Positions 15,242-23,518 of a DNA stretch of 28,274 bases are shown piece after piece. Under the pieces are notes generated by a model. The model was not told the DNA's origin and made no database searches. It saw only the letters and a program-made list of their open reading frames with translations. Origin of the DNA: LMUY01 sp964245075 (GTDB lineage Bacteria > Pseudomonadota > Alphaproteobacteria > Acetobacterales > Acetobacteraceae); the NCBI GenBank assembly GCA_964245075.1, contig CAXTLC010000061.1:1-28274 (forward strand), in the 5' to 3' direction. The position numbers and the translations under genes are program-made. Position 1 is the stretch's first letter. The number at the start of each line of letters is the position of its first letter.

Positions 15242-16449
15242 CAGGCCGCTTCCGCCAGCAGTCCGGCCGCATCCGCCCCCACGACGCGCGCCGGCAGCAG
15301 CGACCCCGCCGGCACCCTGGCCACCTGAAGGCGCACGGGGGTGAAATGCTCGGTGTGGCCGCGTCCACCGCGTTCCGCCAGCACGCTCACGGTACGGCCG
15401 AGCTGGCTCGCGTGGAAGACGGCGGCGTGGGCGGCGGCGGCGGCGCGCAACCGGGCCGCTCGCTCCCGCCGGAGCGGAACGGGCACGGCGGGCATGCGCG
15501 CGGCGGGCGTGCCGGGCCGCTCGCTGTATGGGAACACGTGGAGGTAGGGGATCGCCGCCTCCGCCACGAAACGCTCCGTTTCGGCGGCCAGCGCCTCCGT
15601 CTCGGTCGGGAAGCCGGCGATCAGGTCCGCCCCGACCGCGAGGCCGGGCCGCAGCCGGCGCGCCCGGGCGATGACGTCCAGCGCCCCCGCGCGTGAATGA
15701 CGGCGGCGCATGCGCTTGAGCAGGAGGTCGGACCCGGATTGCAGCGAAAGGTGCAGATGCGGCATCAGCCGCGGTTCGTTGGCGAGCAGGTCCCACAGCG
15801 CCGGGTCGATCGCGGCCGGGTCCAGGGAGGACAGGCGCAGCCGCGGCAGCTTCGGAACGCCCCGCAGCACCGTGGCGGCGAGCGCGCCGATGCCGGCCCC
15901 GTGGCTTGCGATATCCACCCCGGTCAGCACCACGTCCTGCACGCCGCCCGCGACCAGGGCGGCCACCTGCGCCACCACGGCTTCCGGCGGAACGCTGCGG
16001 TTCGGGCCACGGCCGAACGGGATGGCGCAGAAGGTGCAGCGATGGTCGCAGCCGGCCTGGACCTGCACGAAGCCGCGAGTATGGGCGGCGAACCCGGCCG
16101 GAGCGAGGCGCGTGCCGCCGGCATCGGCCGGGCTGACCTGGCTGCCGGCGCCGGGCGACCAGGCGTCCGCGCGCAGCTTGTCGGCGTTGCCCAGCACCCG
16201 GGCCACGCCCGGCAGCGCCGCCCAACGCGCCGGGTCAAGCTGCACCGCGCATCCGGTGACCACGATCTCGGCGCCTGGCCGGTTTCGCGCCGCGCGGCGG
16301 ATCGCCTGCCGGGCCTGCCGCTCCGCTTCCGCCGTCACCGCGCAGGTGTTGATCACCACCAGGTCCGCTGCCGGGGGGAGCAAGCCGCGCACTGCCTCGC
16401 TTTCCACCAGGTTGAGGCGGCAGCCGAACGTGGTGACCTCCGGCCCCAT
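15241..16449 (-). CDS. mtaB: tRNA t6A37 methylthiotransferase MtaB
   Basis: Radical-SAM enzyme that adds a methylthio group to t6A at position 37 of ANN-decoding tRNAs. 402 residues. N-terminal cluster cysteines Cys10 (TFGCRLN), Cys36 (NTCAVT) and Cys67 (TGCAVQ); radical-SAM cysteines 134, 138 and 141 (CDHRCTFC), followed by AIPFGRGPNRS. HVFPYSERPGTPA and a C-terminal TRAM-like region are present. MtaB rather than MiaB is chosen from GCRLN and FGRGPNRS. ATG 16449 overlaps the previous stop (TGATG); a longer frame upstream only shadows that gene. Confidence 0.95.
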   Translation of the reverse strand: MGPEVTTFGCRLNLVESEAVRGLLPPAADLVVINTCAVTAEAERQARQAIRRAARNRPGAEIVVTGCAVQLDPARWAALPGVARVLGNADKLRADAWSPGAGSQVSPADAGGTRLAPAGFAAHTRGFVQVQAGCDHRCTFCAIPFGRGPNRSVPPEAVVAQVAALVAGGVQDVVLTGVDIASHGAGIGALAATVLRGVPKLPRLRLSSLDPAAIDPALWDLLANEPRLMPHLHLSLQSGSDLLLKRMRRRHSRAGALDVIARARRLRPGLAVGADLIAGFPTETEALAAETERFVAEAAIPYLHVFPYSERPGTPAARMPAVPVPLRRERAARLRAAAAAHAAVFHASQLGRTVSVLAERGGRGHTEHFTPVRLQVARVPAGSLLPARVVGADAAGLLAEAA

Positions 16450-17216
16450 CAGGACTTCTTGATGGGGTTGGTCGCGGTGAGCTGGAAGCCCTGCGCATTC
16501 GGGGTGAAGGTCATCTGGATGGTGTAGTTGGTGCCGCACGCGAACAGCGTCCAGTTCTCCACCCAGGCGCGGCCGTCCCGCCCGTCCCGGATCGAAGCGT
16601 CCGGCAGGCCGGTGTAGCCGTCGAACGCGGTGTCGGTGAAGATCTGCTGCCGGCAATTCGGCGGCGACGCGCGTGCGGCGATGGCTTGGGCGTATTGCAG
16701 CGCGTTCTTCTGCGTCGCGGGGTCGGCGTGCGTGTCGCCGGGCAGGGTCGCGATGCGGGCCGGCGCGCCGCCCGGTTGCAGCACGGTGAGCACGTTCAAG
16801 ATGTGCGGCACGGGGCAGCCGGTCACCGCGACGCGCTCGCTCCAGATGCCGCCCGTCAAGGTGCCCCGGTTGTCGAATTGCGGCGGGCTGAACACCATCA
16901 GCTCACCAGTGGGCTTGAAGCTGGCGGACGGGCACGCGTCCGGCAGTTGCTTGAACTGGTCGCGCGCGGCGGCGATCACCGGATCTTGCCAGGCCGATTG
17001 CTGCACCAGGCTGGACAGCGTCGGCGGGCTGGTAGTCAGCCGTTGCAAGTCCGGGGACATCAGCGGGTCCGGCATCGGCGCTGGCGCCAGAACAGCCACA
17101 GGGGGGGCAGCCACAGGGGCGGCGGCCACAGGAGGCGCTGCGGGCTTCGGGGCCGTTTGGGCAGAAGCGGGCAGGGTCAGCAGGATCAGGGCGGCGAAAG
17201 TTCGGCAGGGGGCCAT
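16449..17216 (-). CDS. Secreted protein of unknown function with Pro/Ala linker
   Basis: 255 residues. Signal peptide TFAALILLTLPASAQ (cleavage near 20), then a low-complexity Pro/Ala/Val stretch to about 50, then a compact domain with four Cys (in DACPS, VTGCPV, PPNCRQQ and LFACGTN), probably two disulfides in the periplasm. The end (TNYTIQMTFTPNAQGFQL) is beta-rich. No family recognised. The linker is encoded by three imperfect GCCACAGG-type repeats, with a 7-base homopolymer at 17101-17107. AAGGAAAC precedes the ATG. It lies 38 bases after dapF and overlaps mtaB by TGATG. Confidence 0.8.
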   Translation of the reverse strand: MAPCRTFAALILLTLPASAQTAPKPAAPPVAAAPVAAPPVAVLAPAPMPDPLMSPDLQRLTTSPPTLSSLVQQSAWQDPVIAAARDQFKQLPDACPSASFKPTGELMVFSPPQFDNRGTLTGGIWSERVAVTGCPVPHILNVLTVLQPGGAPARIATLPGDTHADPATQKNALQYAQAIAARASPPNCRQQIFTDTAFDGYTGLPDASIRDGRDGRAWVENWTLFACGTNYTIQMTFTPNAQGFQLTATNPIKKS

Positions 17217-17254
17217 GGTTCAGCGGGTTTCCTTCGGCGTCATCGGCGGACGGA

Positions 17255-18064
17255 TTAGCCCGGCAGCGCACGAAGGTCGATCTCGCCCTCGAACACGCTC
17301 GCAACGGGGCCGGTCATGGTCACATGGCCGTCGTCGCGCCAGGCGATGTCCAGCACGCCGCCATCCAGCACCACGCTGGCGCTGCGGCCCACCAGCCCGC
17401 GGCGGCTGGCGTTCACCAGCGCCGCGCACGCGCCCGAGCCGCAGGCCAGCGTCAGCCCGGCGCCGCGTTCCCAGACGCGCAGGCGCAGGCGATCGGGCGC
17501 CAGGACCTGCGCGAAACCCACGTTCACGCGGTCCGCGAACAGCGGATTGCGCTCCAAGGCGCCGCCCCGCTCGGCGGCCTGCTCCAGCGGCGTGTCAAAG
17601 AAGGTCACGTGCGGGTTGCCCATGGATGCGGCCGCCGGGTCGCCCGGCAGCGCCAGGTGCAGCGTGTCGGCGGCTTCTGTCAGGGGGATATCCTGCCAGC
17701 CGAGGCGCGGCGGTCCCATGTCCACGCGCACGCGCCCGTCCGCCAGCACCTCGGACGGCAGCACGCCGGAAACGGTGCGGATGGCCTGGCATGGGCGCCC
17801 GGTCTCGCGGAACAGCAGATCCGCCACGCAGCGGGACGCGTTGCCGCACGCGCCGGCCTCGCTGCCGTCCGGGTTGAAGATGCGCATGAGCACGTCCGCG
17901 CCGTCCGCACGGCCGAGGGCGATGAACTGGTCGCAGCCGATCCCGGTCCGCCGGTCCGCCAGGGCCGCGATGCGGGACGGGGTGAGCGGCAGCGGCGCCG
18001 GCCGCTCGTCCACCACCACGAAGTCGTTGCCGGCGCCATGCATCTTGCGGAACGGGATGCGCAT
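17255..18064 (-). CDS. dapF: Diaminopimelate epimerase
   Basis: Interconverts LL- and meso-diaminopimelate for lysine and peptidoglycan, without cofactor. 269 residues from ATG 18064; ATG 18076 (four residues longer) is equally possible and neither has a clear ribosome site. KMHGAGNDF opens the fold. The two catalytic cysteines are Cys73 (ACGNASRC) and Cys208 (ACGSGACA), with Glu199 in WERGAG. The first motif reads GNAS where GNGA/GNGT is common; the Cys itself is intact. First gene of dapF-unknown-mtaB-ftsY, a typical alphaproteobacterial order, divergent from rpmI. Confidence 0.97.
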   Translation of the reverse strand: MRIPFRKMHGAGNDFVVVDERPAPLPLTPSRIAALADRRTGIGCDQFIALGRADGADVLMRIFNPDGSEAGACGNASRCVADLLFRETGRPCQAIRTVSGVLPSEVLADGRVRVDMGPPRLGWQDIPLTEAADTLHLALPGDPAAASMGNPHVTFFDTPLEQAAERGGALERNPLFADRVNVGFAQVLAPDRLRLRVWERGAGLTLACGSGACAALVNASRRGLVGRSASVVLDGGVLDIAWRDDGHVTMTGPVASVFEGEIDLRALPG

Positions 18065-18085
18065 GGCGCCATTCATAGCCCGGGC

Positions 18086-18114
18086 TTGCCCGCGGGGGTA
18101 GCCGTGGGCTATAC
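18086..18114 (+). promoter_or_regulatory. Promoter of rpmI-rplT
   Basis: TTGCCC at 18086-18091 and CTATAC at 18109-18114 with a 17-bp spacer. CTATA(T/C) is the usual alphaproteobacterial -10 form. It would start a transcript near 18121, leaving a leader of roughly 100 bases before rpmI. Confidence 0.5.
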
Positions 18115-18120
18115 GCCCGC

Positions 18121-18213
18121 GCTCAGTCTGCGCGCCGGGCCTGGACGGGCATGCCCGGCCGCGACACGCTGCACCCCAGGACAGCATCCCAGGGGCAGCG
18201 CATTGCGAAGGAG
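18121..18213 (+). promoter_or_regulatory. Structured 5' leader of rpmI (candidate L20/L35 control region)
   Basis: Two inverted repeats lie between the promoter and the ribosome site. One is a 12-bp perfect palindrome CGGGCATGCCCG at 18146-18157. The other pairs CCCC/GGA (18174-18181) with TCC/GGGG (18187-18195), ending 12 bases before the AAGGAG. Ribosomal-protein leaders often bind their own product, but I cannot match this to a known family. Confidence 0.3.
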
Positions 18214-18219
18214 ATGCAA

Positions 18220-18423
18220 ATGCCCAAGCTGAAGACCAAGTCGTCGGTCAAGAAGCGCTTCAAGATCACCGCGACCGGCAAGGTGCTCGCCGGCCCCGGC
18301 AAGAAGCGCCACAACCTGATGGCACGCAGCCAGAAGGCCAAGCGGAGCAACCGCGGCAGCCAGACCCTGACCCACGCTGACGGCTTGACCGTCAAGCAGT
18401 GGACCCCCTACGGCCTCGTGTAA
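18220..18423 (+). CDS. rpmI: Ribosomal protein bL35
   Basis: 67 residues, very basic, beginning MPKLKTKSSVKKRFK, with GPGKKRHNL in the middle. ATG 18220 is chosen over the in-frame ATG 18214 because it gives the conserved N-terminus and sits 6 bases after AAGGAG. Large-subunit component. infC, its common upstream neighbour elsewhere, is not here. Twelve bases precede rplT. Confidence 0.99.
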   Translation: MPKLKTKSSVKKRFKITATGKVLAGPGKKRHNLMARSQKAKRSNRGSQTLTHADGLTVKQWTPYGLV

Positions 18424-18435
18424 GGAGCAACGGGA

Positions 18436-18792
18436 ATGGCACGCGTCAAACGGGGTGTCACCACCCACGCCCGGCACAAGAAGGTGCTGGAGCAGAGCAA
18501 GGGCTTCGTCGGCCGCTCGTCCACCAACTACCGCATCGCGCTGGAGCGGCTCGAGAAGTCGCTGCAATACGCCTACCGCGACCGGCGGGTGAAGAAGCGC
18601 GAGTTCCGCGGCCTGTGGATCCAGCGCATCAACGCGGCGGTGCGCGAGCACGGGCTGACCTACAGCCGATTTATCGACGGGCTGAGCAAGGCGGGGATCG
18701 AGATGGACCGCAAGGTGTTGTCCGCCCTCGCCTTCGACGATCCGGCGGCGTTCACCGCCGTAGTGCAGAAGGTGCAGGCCGCCTTGGCCTGA
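18436..18792 (+). CDS. rplT: Ribosomal protein bL20
   Basis: 118 residues, standard length. Begins MARVKRGVTTHARHKKVLEQ and includes YAYRDRRVKKREFRGLWIQRIN, the rRNA-binding helices. An early assembly protein of the large subunit. Preceded by AAGGAG and co-transcribed with rpmI and probably with the following unknown and pheST. Confidence 0.99.
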   Translation: MARVKRGVTTHARHKKVLEQSKGFVGRSSTNYRIALERLEKSLQYAYRDRRVKKREFRGLWIQRINAAVREHGLTYSRFIDGLSKAGIEMDRKVLSALAFDDPAAFTAVVQKVQAALA

Positions 18793-18798
18793 CCGCCG

Positions 18799-19221
18799 GT
18801 GCGGCCGACCCGTCGCGGGCTGGCCGCGCTGTTGCTCGCGTGCGGGGCAGTCCCAAAGGCCGCACCAGTCTGCGCCCAGGTTCCGGAGCACGGGCCGCCC
18901 TTGGCCGTGGTCACATTGCGGATCTGCCCGGCCGACGACCCGGGATTCCTGCACGACTTGGCGGACTACACCAATCGATACGGCTTCCAGGTCACCGGCA
19001 CGCCCGGCGGTCCGGCGCTGGACGGGCGGGCGGTGTTCCTCGCCTGGTTCCGCCGGGACGACGGAGTGATGTTGCTGGTCAGTGACCTCGCGGCGCCGGA
19101 GAAGATGCAGGCGTTCTTCTACGGCAGGCCCGACGGCACCGGCGGGGCGGTGGCGGCCGATCTGGTGCAGGCCTACGTGGGCAAGATGGGCAGCTACAAG
19201 GCGTTCGGGGCGGGCGGCTGA
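18799..19221 (+). CDS. Small exported protein of unknown function
   Basis: 140 residues from a GTG six bases after the rplT stop. The N-terminus RRGLAALLLACG is either a lipoprotein signal (L-L-A-C, Cys15) or a normal one cleaved near VCA. The rest is a single alpha/beta domain with repeated hydrophobic strands (LAVVTLRICPADD, GVMLLVSDLAAP) and an aromatic-rich middle. No family recognised. Its place between rplT and pheS suggests co-transcription but not a translation role. Confidence 0.7.
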   Translation: MRPTRRGLAALLLACGAVPKAAPVCAQVPEHGPPLAVVTLRICPADDPGFLHDLADYTNRYGFQVTGTPGGPALDGRAVFLAWFRRDDGVMLLVSDLAAPEKMQAFFYGRPDGTGGAVAADLVQAYVGKMGSYKAFGAGG

Positions 19222-19257
19222 GGGCTGCGTCCGGGCAATGCCCGTATCGACCAGGAC

Positions 19258-19290
19258 CGTCACGCCAGGACTTGATCCTGGCATCCAGGC
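19258..19290. repeat. REP-like dispersed palindrome
   Basis: GCCAGGA (19264-19270), loop CTTGA, TCCTGGC (19276-19282) form a perfect 7-bp stem. Read in frame it gives the VTPGLDPGIQA-type peptide that recurs across alphaproteobacterial intergenic regions. It lies between the small exported protein and pheS. A degenerate relative, GGGGCTTGATCCCGG, is at 9132-9146. Confidence 0.65.
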
Positions 19291-19332
19291 TGCGTCGCCG
19301 CCTCCGGCTCCTACGATAGGGACCACCATACC

Positions 19333-20418
19333 ATGACCGACCTCCATTCCCTCCAGTCCGACACCGAAGCCGCCCTCGCCGCCGCCGCCGACCCGCGCGC
19401 GCTGGAGGCCGTCCGCGTCGGCCTGCTTGGCAAGTCCGGCCGGCTTACCGCCATGCTGAAGGAACTCGGCCGCGCCACGCCCGAAGAGCGGCGGGAGCGC
19501 GGCGCCGCGCTGAACCGGCTGCGCGACACGCTGTCCGACGCCATCGACGCCCGCCGCGCCGCCCTGGACGAAGCGGCGCTCGACGCGCGCCTGGCAGCCG
19601 AGCGGATCGACGTCACCCTGCCGCCCCCGCCGGAGCAGATCGGGCTGATCCACCCGATCACCCGCACCATGGAGGAGATGGCGGCCATCTTCGGCGCCAT
19701 GGGCTTCACCGTCGGCGAAGGGCTGGATGTGCAGACCGACTGGTTCAACTTCGCCGCGCTGAACATTCCGGTGCACCATGCCGCGCGCACCGACCAGGAC
19801 ACGTTCTACCTGCCCGGCACCCGCGACGGCCATCCGCTGCTGCTGCGCACCCAGACCTCGGACGTGCAGATCATCTCCATGCTGTCCGCCCCGCCCCCGC
19901 TGCGGGTGATCGCGCCGGGCCGCACCTACCGCGCCGACCACGACGCGACCCATTCGCCGATGTTCCACCAGTGCGAAGGCCTCGCCATCGACCGCGGGCT
20001 GACGCTGGGGCACCTGAAAGGCTGCCTGATCGACTTCCTGCGCGCCTTCTTCGGCATAGCCACCCTGCCCGTCCGCTTCCGCTCCTCCTACTTCCCGTTC
20101 ACCGAGCCTTCCATGGAGGTGGACATCGGCTGGAACCGCCGCACCGGCGAGCTAGGCGGACACTCTTCCAAGGGCGGCGGCGACTGGCTGGAGATCCTGG
20201 GCAGCGGCATGGTGCACCCGCGCGTGCTGGCCAACTGCGGCATCGATCCGCGCGAGTGGCAGGGCTTCGCCTTCGGCATGGGAGTGGAACGGGTCACCAT
20301 GCTCAAGCACGGCATTCCCGACCTGCGCCCGTTCTACGAGAGCGACGCGCGCTGGCTTCGCCATTACGGCTTCAACCCGCTCGCCCCCGTGGCGCTGCAC
20401 GAGGGATTGGCACCGTGA
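19333..20418 (+). CDS. pheS: Phenylalanyl-tRNA synthetase alpha subunit
   Basis: Catalytic subunit of the alpha2-beta2 enzyme that charges tRNA-Phe. 361 residues: an N-terminal coiled-coil (about 5-90), then the class II core. Motif 2 lies in FRSSYFPFTEPSMEVD and motif 3 in FGMGVERVTMLKHGI. HQCEGLAIDR and the Phe-pocket region are normal. No strong ribosome site is seen (AGGGA is 12 bases upstream). The stop overlaps the pheT start by GTGA. Confidence 0.99.
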   Translation: MTDLHSLQSDTEAALAAAADPRALEAVRVGLLGKSGRLTAMLKELGRATPEERRERGAALNRLRDTLSDAIDARRAALDEAALDARLAAERIDVTLPPPPEQIGLIHPITRTMEEMAAIFGAMGFTVGEGLDVQTDWFNFAALNIPVHHAARTDQDTFYLPGTRDGHPLLLRTQTSDVQIISMLSAPPPLRVIAPGRTYRADHDATHSPMFHQCEGLAIDRGLTLGHLKGCLIDFLRAFFGIATLPVRFRSSYFPFTEPSMEVDIGWNRRTGELGGHSSKGGGDWLEILGSGMVHPRVLANCGIDPREWQGFAFGMGVERVTMLKHGIPDLRPFYESDARWLRHYGFNPLAPVALHEGLAP

Positions 20419-22865
20419 AGTTCTCGCTTTCCTGGCTGCGGACGCATCTCGACACGGACGCCCCGCTGGACACGATCACCGATACGCTCACCCGCATCGG
20501 GCTCGAACTGGAGGGCGTGGAAGACCCGGGCGCCGCCTTGGCGCCGTTCCGGGTGGCGCGCGTCACGGCGGCGGTGCAGCACCCCAACGCGGACCGGCTG
20601 CGGGTCTGCACCGTGGACGCCGGCGGCGAGCCGGTGACGGTGGTGTGCGGCGCGCCCAACGCGCGAACCGGCATGGTGGCGGTGTTCGCCCCGCCGGGCA
20701 GCGCCATCCCCGGGCTGGGCACGGTGCTGAAGGTGGGCGAGATCCGCGGCGTCGCTTCCGCCGGGATGCTGCTCTCCACCCGCGAAATGGGCCTGGGCGA
20801 GGACCACGACGGCATCGCCGAGCTGCCGGATGACGCGCCCGTCGGCACGTCCTACGCCGCCTGGGCCGGGCTGGATGACCCGGTGATCGACATCGCCGTC
20901 ACCCCCAACCGCGGCGACGCGCTGTCCGTCCGCGGCGTCGCGCGGGACCTGGCGGCGGCCGGCCTCGGCACGCTGCGCCCCTGGAAGCCGGCGCCGGTCG
21001 AGGGGCGCTTCCCGTCCCCGATCGCCTGGCGCATCGAGTCGGGCGCCTGCCATTGGGTGCTGGGCCGCACCGTGCGCGGCGTGCGCAACAGGCCGAGCCC
21101 GGAGTGGCTGCAACGCCGCCTGCGCTCCGTCGGCTTGCGGCCGATCAGCGCGCTGGTGGACATCACCAACTTCTTCACCCTCGACCTCGGCCGCCCGCTG
21201 CACGTGTTCGACGCGGACCGGGTATCCGGCGGCGTCCTGGTGTTCCGGCCCGGCGCCGGCGAGAGCTTCCGCGCCCTGAACGGCCGCGACTATGTCGTCA
21301 CCCCCGAGGATTGCGCCATCGCCGACGCGGCGGGCGTGCAGTCCCTCGCCGGCGTGATGGGCGGCGAGGCCACCGGCAGCACGGACGGCACGACCAGCGT
21401 GTTCATCGAATGCGCGCTGTTCGACCCGGTCGCCGTGGCCCTGACCGGACGCCGTCACGACATCGCCTCCGACGCGCGCAGCCGGTTCGAGCGCGGCATC
21501 GACCCCTCGCTGCTGCCGGCCGCCCTGGACGCTGCAACCGCCATGGTCATGCAGCTCTGCGGCGGCGAGCCCAGCGACGTGGCGGAGGCCGGCGCCGAGC
21601 CTGCTTGGCAGCGCGACGCCACCCTGCGCTTCGAGCGGCTGGAAACCCTGGGCGGCTTGGCCGTCCCGCCGGACGAGGCGACGGCCTCGCTGGAACGCCT
21701 GGGCTTCTCCGTCCGCCGCCGCGGCAATGACCGGGTGACCGTGGCCGTCCCGCCGTGGCGCAACGACGTCGCCGCCGCCGCCGCCCTGGCGCAGTCGCCT
21801 GCGCTGCTGCCCGAGCTGGCCCTGGCCGCCGCCGCCGGGCGGGCGGAAGCGGAACCGGAGGCCGACCTGGTGGAGGAGGTGCTGCGCTTGCGCGGCCTGG
21901 ACGCGGTGCCGCCCGTGTCCATGCCCCCGCTGGCCTCCGTGCCGCTGGCCACGCTCACGCCGCGCCAGGTTCGCGCCGCCACCGCACGCCGCACGCTGGC
22001 GAGCCGGGGGATGCTGGAATGCGTCACCTTCTCCTTCACCGCGCGGGACCGGGCGGCGCTGTTCGGCAATGCCCCGGACGCGATGCGGCTGACCAACCCG
22101 ATCGCCGCGGACCTGGACCAGATGCGGCCCACGCCGCTGGCCACCCTGCTGCCCGCCGCCGCCCGCAACGTGGCCCGCGGCCAGCCGGCTGGGGCGCTGT
22201 TCGAGGTCGGCCCCGCCTTCGCCGCCACGGCCCAGGAGGTGCTCGCCGCCGGGCTGCGCCACGGCCCGGCGTCGCGCAGTTGGGCAGCCGGACGCGCGCC
22301 GGACGCCCTGGCGGCCAAGGCGGACGTGTTCGCCTTGCTGGCCGCGCTCGGCCTCCCGATGGACAGCTTGCAGGTGACCGCGGACGCCCCCGCGCACTAC
22401 CACCCGGGCCGCTCCGGCACTGTGCGGCAAGGGCCGAAGCTGGCGCTGGCGTGGTTCGGCGCCGTTCACCCCCGCGTGCTCGCCGCGCTGGACCTAGCCG
22501 GCCCGGCGGTTGCGTTCGAGGTCCGGCTCGATGCGGTTCCCGAGCCCAAGCGCCGCCGCAAAGCCTCTCCGGACCTGCCCGCCTTGCAGCCGGTCCGGCG
22601 GGATTTCGCCTTCGTGGTGGATGCGGCGACCCCCGCCGAGACCGTGCTGCGCGCCATCCGCGGCGCCGACCGCACGCTGGTGGCAAGCGTCTCGCTGTTC
22701 GACGTTTACACCGGGGAGAACGTGCCGGCAGGGACCAAGTCCCTCGCCTTCGAGGTGGTGATCCAGCCGAAGGAGGCGACGCTGACCGACGCGGAGATCG
22801 AGGCGCTGTGCGCGAAAGTGGTGGCGGCGGCCGGCAAGGCGGCCGGCGGGGTGCTGCGCGGCTGA
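20415..22865 (+). CDS. pheT: Phenylalanyl-tRNA synthetase beta subunit
   Basis: 816 residues from GTG 20415, which overlaps the pheS stop (GTGA) and gives the conserved MKFSLSWLRTHL start; the frame is open further upstream only over pheS. Domains in order: EMAP-like tRNA-binding (about 40-150), B3/B4 editing core (about 210-390), B5 (about 400-475), catalytic-like core, and the FDX-ACB anticodon-binding end (about 720-816). In B5 the normally continuous WRxDI-x-G-EADLVEEV is split by about 27 Ala-rich residues (453-481). The frame is kept and everything else looks intact, so it is likely a lineage-specific loop. Confidence 0.98.
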   Translation: MKFSLSWLRTHLDTDAPLDTITDTLTRIGLELEGVEDPGAALAPFRVARVTAAVQHPNADRLRVCTVDAGGEPVTVVCGAPNARTGMVAVFAPPGSAIPGLGTVLKVGEIRGVASAGMLLSTREMGLGEDHDGIAELPDDAPVGTSYAAWAGLDDPVIDIAVTPNRGDALSVRGVARDLAAAGLGTLRPWKPAPVEGRFPSPIAWRIESGACHWVLGRTVRGVRNRPSPEWLQRRLRSVGLRPISALVDITNFFTLDLGRPLHVFDADRVSGGVLVFRPGAGESFRALNGRDYVVTPEDCAIADAAGVQSLAGVMGGEATGSTDGTTSVFIECALFDPVAVALTGRRHDIASDARSRFERGIDPSLLPAALDAATAMVMQLCGGEPSDVAEAGAEPAWQRDATLRFERLETLGGLAVPPDEATASLERLGFSVRRRGNDRVTVAVPPWRNDVAAAAALAQSPALLPELALAAAAGRAEAEPEADLVEEVLRLRGLDAVPPVSMPPLASVPLATLTPRQVRAATARRTLASRGMLECVTFSFTARDRAALFGNAPDAMRLTNPIAADLDQMRPTPLATLLPAAARNVARGQPAGALFEVGPAFAATAQEVLAAGLRHGPASRSWAAGRAPDALAAKADVFALLAALGLPMDSLQVTADAPAHYHPGRSGTVRQGPKLALAWFGAVHPRVLAALDLAGPAVAFEVRLDAVPEPKRRRKASPDLPALQPVRRDFAFVVDAATPAETVLRAIRGADRTLVASVSLFDVYTGENVPAGTKSLAFEVVIQPKEATLTDAEIEALCAKVVAAAGKAAGGVLRG

Positions 22866-22875
22866 GGAGCAAGCG

Positions 22876-23514
22876 TCAAGGTGTGGCCAGGGCGCCCCGC
22901 CAGTACTCCGACAAGGCGCTAAGCAACTCCGCGCCGAAGTCGCTGCCCTGCGGATCGAGCGGTTGCCTGGCCGGGTGCTGTGAGTGGTCGAACGATTGCC
23001 ACAGCCCCCGCGTCATCGCGTAAGTGCGCGTCAGCAACTGGAGTCCCCGGCCCGGCGGTAAGCCAAGCGCCGCTCCGAGGACCGTCGCCCCCCCTGTCAG
23101 GCGATCCAGCAGGGCTCGCTTGAAGGCGAGCAGGGTTTCCGCTTCCAGGTTGCGCTCGAGGACGCCGTGCCCGAGGGAGTCGAGTTGCAGCAGTTCGGGA
23201 TGGCGCTCGATATGGCCAACGTAGCTGGACAGGAACGCCGCCACCTTGTCGGCCCGCGTGCCGCTTGCGGGCCGGAACGTCCGCTCAAGGTCGTCGATCA
23301 CCTCGCCCCAGCCATCCTGCAGGATGGAGGCGAAGATCGCTCCCTTGGTGCGGAAGTAGAGATAGACGGTCCCTTTGGCCAAGCCGGCCGCGGCGGCGAC
23401 CTGCGCGACGGAGGGCAGTTCACCGTCACCTGCGACGAACAGGCCGCCAGCGGCCTTCAGGATCGCGTGCCGCCGCGCGTCCTTGTCCTCGGCGGCATAG
23501 GCGCGCCTCGCCAT
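22876..23514 (-). CDS. TetR family transcriptional repressor
   Basis: 212 residues. The helix-turn-helix is at about 34-55 (PSVAQVAAAAGLAKGTVYLYFRTK region), with a ligand-binding C-terminal domain of helices. It starts four bases after the SDR stop, so the two form an operon. Two TGACC-N3-GGTCA boxes over the operon promoter are the likely binding sites, making it an autorepressor of itself and the SDR. Ligand unknown. Convergent with pheT, 10 bases apart. Confidence 0.93.
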   Translation of the reverse strand: MARRAYAAEDKDARRHAILKAAGGLFVAGDGELPSVAQVAAAAGLAKGTVYLYFRTKGAIFASILQDGWGEVIDDLERTFRPASGTRADKVAAFLSSYVGHIERHPELLQLDSLGHGVLERNLEAETLLAFKRALLDRLTGGATVLGAALGLPPGRGLQLLTRTYAMTRGLWQSFDHSQHPARQPLDPQGSDFGAELLSALSEYWRGALATP

Positions 23515-23518
23515 CGCC

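Noticed and set aside
20364..22469. 701-codon minus-strand ORF opposite pheT
   Set aside because: Antisense shadow of pheT with no recognisable domain.
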